Shown: positions 37,465-48,118, counted from the first letter of the stretch. The stretch: 64,000 bases of DNA from Voacanga thouarsii (GCA_026120185.1 JANUWF010001190.1:1302001-1366000); one strand, 5' to 3'. Made by a program: numbers and translations. Notes: generated by a model not told the origin, from the sequence alone.

Positions 37465-38169
37465 TTATGATATACCTCGCTGCTTTTCATCTTGAAGGAT
37501 TAAAGAATAAGCTTTGTTGACTATAAGTAGTGGATCCATGAGGAGAATCTGTCCTCGAACAGCAGAGTAGACTTCATTAAGTCCCATGAGAAATTTCATG
37601 GTCTTTTGATTTTGTTGGAATTGTAAAACTTCCTTCATAGTGCCGCATGTGCAGGTTGGAATGTTGCATAATGCGTCACGTTCATCCCAAAGACCTTTAA
37701 GCTTAGTGTAATAAGCTCCAATGGTCATATTGTCCTGTTTGCAATTATGAATGGCTTCTTCCACATGGAAAAGATGAACACTGTTGGTGTTTGAATAACG
37801 CTCTTCCAAATTGGCCCAAATCTCATGAGCACTATTAATGTATATTATGCTTGCTCCAATATCTGGTGATATTGAGTTAAAAATCCATGCACTTACAAGA
37901 TTATTGCAACGTTTCCATTGTTGGTATTCTTCAAGAGAACTCTCCAATGGTTGTTTGATGGTACCGTTGACAAAACCTTCTTTGTTTTTGATGCTAAGAG
38001 CCATGAGCATGGCACGACTCCAGGGACTGTAATTTTCTTCATTCAACAATTGTGTAACGAGTACAAGATCAGGTTGGTCTGAATGGTGTAGGTAGAAAGG
38101 ATCAGTTGGGTTGTCAAATTTGTTAGCTTCAGGCTTGGCTGAGCTTTGAGTATCATCTTTCCCTGCCAT
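37465..38169 (-). pseudogene. Copia gag of the third element, open but cut off from pol
   Basis: 234 codons from the ATG at 38169. The N-terminus NPTDPFYLHHSDQPD is the Copia-type gag N-terminal motif; the middle (SPWSRAMLMAL, AWIFNSI) is the usual gag core. It stops with TGA at 37467-37465, in the same frame as the zinc-knuckle and protease region that follows, so one stop separates the two. Confidence 0.85.
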
Positions 38170-38242
38170 AGTTGTTGGCTAAAGGAAGGTGGGCAATAAG
38201 TTTTATGTAAAAGAAATCAGGAGCATGGCCTCTATAATACCA

Positions 38243-38475
38243 TAAAAAGAATAAGTGAAAATGCTTTTTTCTTATGTTATTGATAGCAAAAAGAGAACGT
38301 GTATATATATACACTACAATGACTAAAATAGCTCCTAAAACAAAGCATATAACGGTTAATTCCTATTTAGAATCCTATACAAAGAGAAACAAATAAATAC
38401 AGATTTGATAACTGTTGATTGTTCTAATTAGAGGAATATCCTGATTTGATGTAATGGTTGATTTTACTTTCTTTA
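38243..38475 (-). repeat. 5' LTR of the third Copia element
   Basis: Aligns with 33587-33821. The plus-strand left end reads TAAAAAGAATAAG next to the primer-binding site; the right end is CTTTAG, short of the expected TTAACA. Confidence 0.85.
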
Positions 38476-38626
38476 GAATTAACTGGAGAAACAAAAGATA
38501 TATAAAAAAAGGGGGGAAACAATACGTGCAGTCTTGCCATTCCATTAAAGGAGAGATGGGCCTTTGTTTGACAGGGTTCCAGTAAATTAATTTTCTTGAA
38601 GATCCCATATTGTATCTGTATCTGTA

Positions 38627-38764
38627 TCAGCTGACGAATGAGGACGGTATCCATGGTAGTAGTGATTTTCTCAAGCGTGGCAAGGGAATGGTGGAAGTGG
38701 GAGAAGAGGAGGCCACAGAGGTGAGAGCGGCGGTTGATAACAAAAGGGCAGTAGCCGTTGACAT
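38627..38764 (-). pseudogene. Probable exon 1 of the SRPBCC gene (plastid transit peptide)
   Basis: From the ATG at 38764 the minus strand reads MSTATALLLSTAALTSVASS then a Ser/Pro/Arg-rich stretch ending LLPWIPSSF, a typical chloroplast transit peptide. A TGA closes the frame at 38629-38627. One frame over, the sequence continues SSADTDTDTIWDLQEN, like the acidic linker before the START-like domain in the At1g02470 family. So there is probably a one-base shift or a small gap. Joining it to 33440-33267 is inference from order, strand and family layout. Confidence 0.5.
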
Positions 38765-39536
38765 TTGGCGCCGCCGCAGAAGCAATCGGTGCTTCAAAAA
38801 GGCTTTTACAAGGATAAGGAGGCCGATATGCTAGTGTCCCCTCTCCGATCTGATCGCTTCCGGTTCCAGCTCAGGGAAATCACTACCGGACAGACACATT
38901 CCGGTTGACCTATCAAATTCCGCCACGTTCAAAATTCTTTTTTTTTTTTCCGATTGACCAAAATGTAAGTCTAAAAGATGGGTCCCATGCAAAAACGTGC
39001 TGAGTCAATTCCACTTTGTTCCCTAAACTCTAATGTGCCAATGAGGATCGAGTACTTATCTTTTAAAGCATAAAAAATTATATAATTGTAAATTCAATCG
39101 AAATTAAAATACAAATTATCTTTTTTAAATAAAAAATTCCACCTTTTTTTTAATATAAATTCTTATCATGTGCCTTCCTCCTCTCCTCTTTCTCTCGGGT
39201 TCACACTTTTACATTTGCAATCTTGAAGGTGAGGCATGCTTGCCTCCATTCCCGAACACGTACGTTCTTGAATGTTTGAATGGCAAAGCAAGAAGTTCAT
39301 TGAGCAAAAAGTAAATTATTGTTATTTAATAATTTTGAATAACAATTAAAATATAATTTTAAAACGTGTAATAGATTGTTTATAATATTATTAGATAAAT
39401 ATAAGCACATAATTTTTTTGTAATTATACAGATTATCCCTTATTCCTTCAATATTGGTGTTATGCAATTGGGGTGGAGCACCAATTTGTTTAGGAAGCAC
39501 TTCTCTGGCAAAAGAAATGTAAGCAGTTGTTTAGAT
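38765..39536. other. Flank upstream of the SRPBCC exon, no gene seen
   Basis: A GC-richer patch to about 38950, possibly the old promoter and 5' UTR, then AT-rich sequence without coding content. Confidence 0.4.
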
Positions 39537-39819
39537 GGGATGACAATTTTTCTACTTAAATCGGGGACCTAACCTGGTCTAGCCCAGTTGGACGGTGGAT
39601 TCCTCAATTTAAACGGAGATGGGGCAGGGAGTGGACTTCATTCCTTGATCTGCCAATCGAGAACGGGGTTTGCATAATCCTCGCCTCCGACCCGGCCCGT
39701 TATAAGTAAATTATATAAATATATATACACATATAGAGATAGAGATAAGATTATATATGCGTTGTATATGTATATATACTATATAGACTTTATATAAATA
39801 TTATATATGTACACATACC

Positions 39820-39856
<37 letters not shown>

Positions 39857-40320
39857 CTCATAAGTAGATTATATATATTAAATATGATTATATATATATA
39901 GATAGATTATATATGTATATAAAATAAAATAAAAAAGAAAAAAAGAGGGAAAAAGGAAAAATTATCAATTATTAACTTTACTTTTACTAATTTAGTGATA
40001 TGATAAATATTGAACTATTAGAAACTACCACAAAAGTTTTCTAAATGATTAAAAATTTTTGAATAAAAATGTATTAGAAGTAAAAAAAAAATTCTTAAAA
40101 AAATCATTATAAATATTTTCGAACCCAAACGGGCCCTCACTTTCCCATTTCCCCATTGGGGCGGGACCATGGATTGTTTTGTCCCTGGCAAGTCGGGGAC
40201 AAAGATCCTCGCCTTTTTTCATGGCGGGGACAGGTCAGGGATAGGAATATGGGGCACAAGCGGGGGCGGGATCAAAATTTCTAGTTCCCGACTCGGTCCA
40301 ATCCCATTGGCATCCCTACA
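39537..40320. mobile_element. Candidate non-autonomous DNA transposon with GC-rich ends
   Basis: The left end has GGGATGACAATTTTTC and the right end, inverted, GGGATGCCAATGGGATTGG. Inside both ends are GGGGCGGG-type and GGCCCG-type motifs often seen in plant hAT-like repeats. The core is AT-rich with an (AT)n run at 39822-39855. No target duplication was found, so the ends and class are uncertain. Confidence 0.4.
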
Positions 40321-40379
40321 TGGACATAGTCTTGGGCCGTTCATGAATCACAGAGCAAGGATTCTTCTTCTTGCTAAGG

Positions 40380-40442
<63 letters not shown>
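40380..40442. repeat. (TA)n microsatellite, about 31 units
   Basis: An unbroken TA run directly beside the left edge of the inverted duplicate at 40455. Other TA runs lie at 39822-39855, 49329-49367, 52840-52872 and 55431-55455. Confidence 0.95.
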
Positions 40443-40448
<6 letters not shown>

Positions 40449-40454
40449 TGCATA

Positions 40455-41078
40455 TTAAGAAATTCAAACAAAATAAAAACTATTAAGCATAGGTTACATA
40501 TGAACTTAGAAGGGCATTATACCCATCGATTAGCCAAACAAAAAATGATAAAAAAGACCTTATACAGTGATGGGATTCATCAAATCCCCTAAAATTCATC
40601 ATTTATGAATTTACACTTCATATTTACAAAAGTAATGCATCATCAAAAGGCAACCAATTTAAGCAATTAAAAAATCTTAGGCAAACGCAAGTATTTGCAT
40701 GGAATTCTAACCCATTGAATATTAGATCAAGTGATCATGCGAAATGACACAGATAAGAAAAGTAAGAACTGAATAAATTGAATAATGTATTTTAATTCTG
40801 GTTTTACTTGCAGATCTCTACGTTTCATATAAACCTACAATTACATAGATAAAATATATTTTTCTAAATCTACAGCAGGAAATCAAGATAACTAGCAAGG
40901 CATTCAGAGAATGAACAAGATGAAAACTAAAACGATCCGTAGCAAATTTGCAAATGCAAGAATCAATTCATCCTCATCACTCATAGATCCAAAATCCTCC
41001 AAGAACCTCCTGACGGCCCACCTCCTCAAGTCCCTAGCCGTTAAAATCGAACCCATGCCCTTCATCAATGTTGTGAAA
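40455..41078 (-). repeat. Inverted second copy of the OTU-like segment (cluster B)
   Basis: On the minus strand 41078-40870 encodes the LMKGMG, RRFLEDFGSMSDEDE region also seen at 14025-14190, followed by the same downstream non-coding sequence to about 40455. The upstream part (transit peptide and the DGNxLF motif) is absent. The match starts near TTAGGTTTCACAACATTG, where the sequence looks like a 3' splice site, so this copy may begin at an exon border. It is a pseudogene fragment in cluster B. Confidence 0.8.
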
Positions 41079-42517
41079 CCTAAGAAAAGGAATGCAAATT
41101 ATGGCATGGAATCCCTAAGCTCCAGTTGTCTACAGAAATCTACTTCACACCAATTATGATCTTCTTCGTCCATTTCATCGGCACATCCTTTGCAATATGT
41201 GGAGACAACTGACTTTCAAAATACTATAAATGAATTGGTGAAAAAAGCTGTTGACACATAAATTCAAAAAGTGTTGAAGATAAATGAGCAGTTAATAGCG
41301 GAGGTTTCTTTGCTAACACAGAAGGTTAAAAACTTAAGTGGATCAAATCTATCAGAAAATTAATATTCATTTACCGTGTTCCTTAATTGTATTCCTTGTT
41401 GTTAAACTTTAGACCTGCACTTCATTTCACTTTCATATTATGATAAACTTTTATGTTTAATTAAAGATGATGTTTGGTTAGGATTTGTGGTATTTTATGA
41501 GGGAATTTTATTTGCTTTGAATTTGTAGAAGGATGATGTTTATGTTTGTGGCAGGATGATGTTTGTGTTGGATTTGTGAATTTGTTGAACATATAGTTAG
41601 ATGAGAAAATATAATTGTCACTCTGGAAGCGGTCATGCTAGATTGTCAAGCCAGTCCAAGGAAGCAAATTATTAATGCAAAAAGGCCAAAATAAGGAATT
41701 TCTAAATGGTTTCAAAAGAAAACTTAGGATGAAAAGTCAAACAACATCGATTGGTCTTCTCTATTCCTTTCCTTCTTTTTGTAACCTTGTTGATGCATTT
41801 ATGGGACAAAGTTTATTAAATTAATCATGACATGAAAAGTATATATATGACAACTAAAGCAGTTTCATGCAAGTGAACAACATGGATTGCCAATAGTAAT
41901 CAGTCACTCTAGAAGCTTATTCAACATAATCTGATACATAGCCAGAGATTCCAACGTAAAAAGGGTTGCAACATCCTAATCTTTTTACATCTAATTTCCA
42001 CTCATGATAAGAATGTAACTAAATTTTGATCAACATTGACATCAGCATAAGAGAACTTTTAACAAAAAAAATGCTCTCGTCTTCCCCCACAAATTTTCCC
42101 CCTTCTTTCTTTCATTCAGGAGATCCAACATCGAAAAGGGCCTCCAGAAACACAGAAAAATCTTAATCTAGATTAAGTCTTAGTCACCTCAAATTTTACG
42201 GAGAGAGTTGCATTCTGTAATACCAATATTGTGATTAAATCGCCACCACTTGACAGGTGAAGAAATCCAATAATTTCAAGAAGAATAACTTCAGCCCACC
42301 AAATATATTAATAAGTCTCTGAACATCAGAAAATCGCTGAAATCACAAAATCTTCTTCCTAATAAAACCATTCTTCACAAATAAGATTCAGAAATGATAA
42401 TCACAAAGAAGATCAAAGATAGCCAAAGAAAGATCCATCAAACCCAGTAAGGAACTTGTGGCTTAAAAAAATAAATAAATAAGAGATAGCCAAAGAAAGC
42501 TAAAGATAGTCACACAC
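41079..42517. other. Gap in cluster B, one short unexplained reading
   Basis: Mostly non-coding. On the plus strand at about 41195-41360 one frame reads TTDFQNTINELVKKAVDT, stop, then a helical, coiled-coil-like IQKVLKINEQLIAEV stretch ending in TAA. It runs opposite to the other cluster B pieces and I do not recognise its family. Confidence 0.35.
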
Positions 42518-42618
42518 CTAAATACCACAACAGAGGTTGAATTTACAGTCTCCTTAACTTTGGAAAGAGCCATTTCAATGTCTTCCTTACTCTTGCGTGA
42601 ACTGAACACCAATCCCAT
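42518..42618 (-). pseudogene. Glutaredoxin (CPYC/GRXC-type) exon 1
   Basis: From the minus-strand ATG at 42618: GLVFSSRKSKEDIEMALSKV then KETVNSTSVVVF, the N-terminus of plant class I glutaredoxins, which reduce disulphides with glutathione. It ends at a fitting 5' splice site (TTTAG then GTGTGTG at 42517), just before the codons for the active-site CxxC. No later exons follow. A 5'-UTR-like stretch lies at 42619-42770. The exon itself is undamaged, so it is a truncated gene copy rather than a mutated one. Confidence 0.8.
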
Positions 42619-42770
42619 TTGGAAGGAAAATTTCTTCTTGCTATATACAAGTAGGATGAAACACTACGTAGGCTGCTGAGAGGAGGACAAAAGGTGAGGA
42701 TAGTATTAGCAAAAGCAGGCGTAGAGATTTGGGGTCTTATATACAAAAAATTTGAAATCTTTCTCATGAC

Positions 42771-43380
42771 TATTTAAGAAAAGGCAAAGTGGTTGAGACA
42801 GTATTAACCATCTAGTCTAGAAACCGGGTAAGGTTGTTTTTAAGACAGTATTAACCATCTTTCATTACATATACATTTCTCTTTCCATAATTTTATTTTA
42901 ACAATTTAAATGCAACTAAAACAGCTTGAAGATCATTTTTTTTCCAAGGATTTAACTGTTTGGTCTCAAAGCAATCTGCACTTGCTGAATTCTCCCATGT
43001 GGCTCAGATATTGCTCAAGCCAAAAGGAGTCAAATCCATTTAAAATGCATATGGATGAATATTTATGTTAGGCTGACATAAGATAACTATAAAATTCAAC
43101 AAAACCAAAAACTAAAGCATTGGTCACATAAGAGGTTGAATGGAATAAAAAATAAATGAATTTATATAACAGGAAAAAAGTTCTCAAGTGAAATAATTCA
43201 TTCATCAAAGAACCACACCTATGAATAGTATCATAGTTGAACACATATGTCTACACCCATTTTCCAAGTCACAACCAGCTTACAAATCACTTAGGATTCA
43301 AGATAAACAAATAGCAAAGAAAGAAAATTCTTTGATCTCCTTGAACTAAAAGCAAGAGACAAAATACCGAATAACATTAC
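42771..43380. other. Gap in cluster B, no gene seen
   Basis: AT-rich, intron-like sequence between the glutaredoxin and GAPDH pieces. Confidence 0.35.
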
Positions 43381-43480
43381 CATGTAGTCAGTGGTGATAA
43401 ATGGATCATTAACAACAACAAGTTCAACATCATCCCTCTAAATAATGCTCTAGCAACCAAATGCCCGAATCTTTCAAAGC
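43381..43480 (-). pseudogene. Cytosolic GAPDH (GapC) exon 2, frameshifted
   Basis: The minus strand reads GFERFGHLVARALFR, then after a one-base shift DDVELVVVNDPFITTDYM. In GapC this is the NAD-binding Rossmann start (GFGRIGRLVAR) and the exon 2 end. It is bounded by a 3' splice site (GTTATAG before 43480) and a 5' splice site (GTAATG after 43381). The second and third Gly/Arg positions of the GxGRxGR motif are changed (Glu, Phe, His). No neighbouring GAPDH exon was found. Confidence 0.85.
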
Positions 43481-43996
43481 CTATAACAAAAACCAAACAT
43501 CCATGCAGGCTGACAACCAAACATCCAAACACCCATAAACCAAAAAAAAAAAAAAAAATTCACAACAACAGACAGAACAGAGATCCATTTTCTAAAACCA
43601 CACATATAATCTTTGTTTCTTATATATACCAATTTTTGCTCACATATCACCTAGGAATTAAAGATCATAATCAAATACTTGAATAACATATGAATATCAA
43701 CCTGTAGCCTAAGACACTATCCTCCACCACCAACAAGTCTCCACTTGACACTCCCAGCCTCAGCAAAGTACAAAAGACAAGCCAACCAAAGTTAGGCTAT
43801 CAAGCTTTAGCCAAGATAAAAACCTCATACTTTACATGGTCAACCATATATGCATGTATCCTTGGCCTTTACACGTCTCCAATTTTGCTATTGATTTGCA
43901 GTATGCTTGGATGGTACATTACTTGGCTATCACATTTATCGTGGGTTTGGTTCTAGTGCATTAAATGATTTGGAAGGAAATTTCATGGCAATTTCA

Positions 43997-45274
43997 CTTA
44001 CCAAACATATTTGAAACATGATGAATGACAACAAGTTTTGTTTTCTTGGAGAGCATTTCTTTTAACTCCCGTACATCTCGAACTTCATCTTCTTTAAGGC
44101 TAACAAATTTAAGGATTGCACTAATTTTTTGAGCTACAATTTGCCAGGGAACAATTGCACTGTGATGCTCAACAATTGTTAGCAAAATCAACAATTGTAA
44201 GAACAATCTACAACAATAAGAAGCAGAGTAAAAAACCAAACACACACAAAAATCATCAACGATATAGTTGGTGTTGAATTCTTTTTTACTACAATAATAA
44301 AGGTAGAATGAAATTTATTATTATTAATCTTAGCAAAATCAAGTAGCAATTTTAACCTGAGCCTCTTCAAAAGAAAAAGCAATTCCTTGTGTGTGAGAGC
44401 CAAGATAAAGTTATTAAATTCATTGTAAAATCAAAGTCCTAATTTCTACTATAGACTAAGCAGCATTTGCACCTCATAAGTACTATAAAATTTGGCTATC
44501 AACAAATTAAGGGGCCTAAATTCTTTCAAAATAAACCAGACGTGTAAAATTCTAGTCCAAATATTGCATGAATCCTCTTTAATACAGAATTTAAGACAAC
44601 CTTCTCATATCCCATGATACAAGATACAAAACCCAATTCGGTAAGTATCCAAACATCACATGCCCTAAATACACAGAGAAAGAGACTCAGGGAGCAAAAC
44701 GTTTGAGCCTAAATAGTCTAAGTTTCATTTGATAGGAAAATTTGGCACCTTTAGGTTGACAAACGATCTTTCCTGTTATAACCTTGCTAGAATTCTTAGT
44801 GGAAAGTGGAATACATATTAAAAGGATGCACATAGGCACCAAATTTATGAAGCTTCGTTTCAAATTTGGGCTAAATCTTTACAAACAACTAACACAAAAG
44901 AAATCACATACTAATATTAGGTGAAGAAACTAAGCATACCCATGATTATTGCTCAAAATATGGTCTACTTATTAAAGAATTAGGGTCAGCAAATACTAAG
45001 TAACCAACCCATGTACCAAGACTATCATGTCAACTGCAATGCCACTGTCCAGATAGCAAGATAATTAATGCCACGGTACTTTTTACATATACTAAGCAAT
45101 AGTCATCATAGAATCCAAAAACATAAAATTTTTAATAAGAATACAGGATCTCTATTATGTTCAAGAAAAAGGAAAACAAAGATTTCCAATAAAAACCTCA
45201 TCTTGCGGTATTAAGTTAGAAAGCCCCCAAGTATATGCTACCAGATTGATGGCTTCTGTAAGCATTTCTAGTGC
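43997..45274 (-). pseudogene. Plastid cysteine desulfurase NFS2 (CpNifS), two exons
   Basis: The upstream exon (about 45274-45197) reads TEAINLVAYTWGLSNL then PQDE and ends at a GT. A one-base insertion splits it from the preceding RNA codons. The downstream exon (about 44175-44002) reads [37 protein letters not shown] and ends at a strong 5' splice site GTAAGTG. These are consecutive parts of the pyridoxal-phosphate fold of NFS2, which supplies sulphur for plastid Fe-S clusters; the conserved EHHS histidine is present. About 1 kb of intron-like sequence separates them. The PLP Lys, active-site Cys and all other exons are missing. Confidence 0.85.
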
Positions 45275-46874
45275 AAACAATCTTGCTTAGTGGAAGCCAA
45301 GGACATCTGATTGGCCAAAGAATCCGTGGATAGAAAATAGCACAATCTATGGGCGACTTCTTTTTTAGCAAAAACAAAAACTTAGGGAAAAAAAAATTAA
45401 AACTTCAGAAACTCCAACGGAGAATTTTACTTTATTAAAGAGAAAAAAAGAAACTTAACTACAAGGAAATATAGAACTTCAATAACTCCGATGCGAGTCA
45501 TGCGACTCCACTGGCTACAAGAAAAAATGACCTCACCCAACAGAGGAAGCAGAGGCTAGGTGGAACAGGAGTGCGGCTGAAGGAAAGCAAAGAAGTGCAA
45601 CTGAAGTCTTTGTAGAGGAATGAAAACAGAGAAAATAATGAAGTGAGTGAGTGACATATTCCTAATCCTTCTCATTTAATAGCTGTTTGATTTTGAGGTG
45701 ATAAGGTACTATTCATCTCCACAGCTGTCAATCCCTTACAATTCCTACACATGCACAGCTAAGTGAAGACAGAACAACAATGGTTCTTTGTAGTGGACCA
45801 CTGAAAAGACATCCTATTGAACTCTTTACCTCAAACGGTAATGGATTTAATTTCACCCAAAACAACTTCTTGCCGCTTAATATACCTGTAACACAAAACA
45901 ATAAACTACCAAAATTCCCTTTAGTTATTTCCCCCCTAACATTTCCTTCATCTACTCATTTCTGTATCCACTCCACCCCCCCCCCCCCCTTTTTTTTTTT
46001 TTTGTGGCTCCAACCTCAAACTGCTTCACCCTTCACACCAAAAACCATTAAACAACGGGAAACCCTTCAGCTATATTGTTCAGCAAACTCAAGACAAGAA
46101 GAATGGCCATCCTTAACAATTGGCCCAATCAAATTGATACCAGTCAATTCTCAACCAATTCAAAATACATACATAATAATAGAATCACTTAATCAAACAA
46201 CAAATAAATACATTTTGCATCAATTTTTGGCAAAATGATAGGAGGTTCATGGATATTTAGAATTGATATAGCCTTTTCATACTATAAACAAAAAAAAAAA
46301 AAAAATCAATATCAGATATGAATCTGCTCAACTCAACAACTATTCTGTATTCATTCCCTCTGTTTTTTCGTTTATTTTTCAATTAAAACCATGAATTTAA
46401 TTAAAGTCACTGACAATGCCCACACCTATTACAAAAAAGTCAAATCCTTCTAACCAATAGTTCCAACATGTTCATGAATTTAACTGGTTAATAAAATGAA
46501 AAATATATTACCAACTTAAAGAGTTTCTTCCCTTCGATTTCAGCATTGCAAAAGTCAAAACCAAGATTTGGTTAATCGTCATGATTTGATATGATGCAAT
46601 CAATACTGTGAAGTTGGAAAATCTTAATAAGATAAGAGTATTAACATATATGCAAATCAGAACACTTCATGTATGCTCGTGGGGCTGCAAACAAAACTAT
46701 CAAGACAAGTATACCGAGAACGGAATACAATGGCATGTAGTGAGTTCATTGCAGCTCATCTCAAACAAAATAAGTTCAGCAAAAGGACAAATGATGCAAG
46801 GAGATTGAAATTTTCAAGCAGATTGTAACTCACTAATCATGTGATAGAGAAAGGGAGGGAAGGAGAGACTTAGA
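45275..46874. other. Gap in cluster B, no gene recognised
   Basis: A plus-strand open stretch at 45780-46238 has no family resemblance and spans a C14-T14 homopolymer (45976-46003), so I do not call it a gene. The minus strand near 45500-45660 looks like a CT-rich 5' UTR. Confidence 0.4.
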
Positions 46875-47026
46875 GTTGGGAATCACACAAGGGAGAAACT
46901 TGAGATCATCATCATGTTCAGGATGAGTCAGCTTCCACCCAGGCTCGCATTCACATGCATAACCGATACTGCTATTCGAAGCCTTACAAGTCTCTTTTCC
47001 ACGTTCCACATGTTTGCACACATTGT
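46875..47026 (-). pseudogene. EGF-like domain exon of a plant notch-like secreted protein
   Basis: The minus strand reads NVCKHVERGKETC, ASNSSIGYACECEPGW and LKFLPCVIPN. This is a single EGF-like domain of the plant family often labelled neurogenic locus notch-like protein. A 3' splice site (TTTTTTATAG) precedes it at 47027. The first Cys-Gly pair is mutated (VERGK for VECGK), which loses one disulphide Cys. The frame then leaves the family pattern after CVIPN. Only this exon is present. Confidence 0.75.
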
Positions 47027-47472
47027 CTATAAAAAAAACAACAAATTCCATAGCACCCATAAAAAAAAAAAATCAAATCTTTTGATACCCCACGTCAATC
47101 AGTAAAACCCCAAAACACAATACAAAAACAAATCCTACTCTGAAGTTCATACAACCCAAAACTGAAACTATGAGATCGGGAACAATAATAAACTAAAATC
47201 AAGGTATTAGATTTTTTCACAGCAGCAACATGAAAAGCAAAATTATACATATAAAATCTATAAAAACTTTTTTTTAAGAAAAAAAAAATTTTATGGTTTT
47301 GTCAGAAATTTTAAGGGCGACAAGTACAACCACCCAACCCTAAAGCCATCCCCCTCAAGGAAAAATCACAAATTAATTAGCACGATTAGCACTTAAACCA
47401 TTTAACAAAATCCCTGAACTTTTTCACTTTATTTTATAAAATAAAAAACGAACGATGGATGTAGATGAATAC

Positions 47473-47601
47473 CATGGAGCATAGAATTCAAAGACGATGA
47501 CCCATTTTCATTTCTGTCGGCATTTTCCCGATTTTTCCACAATGCCTCTGATTCTTGTCTTGCTTCTTCATCTCTCCCTCTTTCCGTCTGTATGTGCCTC
47601 A
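47473..47601 (-). other. Exon-like segment of unknown family
   Basis: A 129-bp open stretch on the minus strand between a strong 3' splice site (CTTTTTACAG) and a 5' splice site (CATG then GTATTC). It encodes a charged helix-like sequence, IQTERGRDEEARQES then LWKNRENADRNENGSS. I do not recognise it. It may be a further captured exon of cluster B. Confidence 0.45.
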
Positions 47602-47756
47602 CTGTAAAAAGAAACAGTCAGAAAAGATGAAATTTTTAGCATAATTCCAGCAAATCCAATGAAGAAAAACTCCAGAACAGTGCAGGAAAGGGAGAATCAA
47701 GTGTAATTACCTCGAGACCTGTGGTGGTGTAGACAAAGGATTTTGTAGAGAATCCT

Positions 47757-47969
47757 TCAAAAAGTACACTGCAAATAATCCAGAGGATGAAGAATGGTCA
47801 GATGCCATTCATGTATATGAGTACAAACGCAGAAGGCGAAGAAGAAAGATGAGAATGCAACCAAGACACTGAAACAAATCCAGAAAGCTACTCCAAATCC
47901 TCGTCGCCATCGTTGCCGATTATCCTTACTCTTCACTTGCCTAGTTGGGTTCGGCGATTGATGCAGCAA
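47757..47969 (-). other. Open stretch with one membrane segment, unknown family
   Basis: The minus strand encodes a basic start (NPTRQVKSKDNRQRWRRG) followed by a hydrophobic stretch VAFWICFSVLVAFSSFFFAF, like the N-terminus of a type II membrane protein. It lies upstream of the exon-like segment at 47601-47473 and could belong to the same captured gene. The start codon and family are unknown. Confidence 0.35.
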
Positions 47970-48118
47970 TGCATTTTGGCCAACAATTTTTTGGTTTGCT
48001 GCGTGAGGAGAGTTGTTTTAGTTGGCCTAGTGAAAAGACAAAGATGTCCCTACTAATAAAAAATGAACAGTGTTCACCCAACTCCTTTTTTTGCTCTATA
48101 AAAGATATCTAATCTTGC

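Larger units (their letters stand above)
33587..38475 (-). mobile_element. Short-LTR Copia retrotransposon, complete structure but dead
   Basis: LTRs of about 235 bp lie at 33587-33821 and 38243-38475. On the minus strand the order is 5' LTR, primer-binding site (TGGTATTATAGAGG, 38242-38229), gag, pol, polypurine tract (33839-33822), 3' LTR. The short LTR and the gag type suggest the Ale/Retrofit branch (tentative). One frameshift and about five stops, two of them TAG at Gln or Trp positions, inactivate it. No clean target duplication is visible: the outer end of the right LTR (CTTTAG where CCTTAACA is expected) has been altered. It lies between exons 1 and 2 of the SRPBCC gene, in the same orientation. 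Confidence 0.9.

Noticed and set aside
40169..40592. ORFs rich in Ile-Tyr repeats
   Set aside because: They are translations of the (TA)n microsatellite.
45780..46238. A 152-codon plus-strand ORF in cluster B
   Set aside because: It runs through a C14-T14 homopolymer and matches no family.
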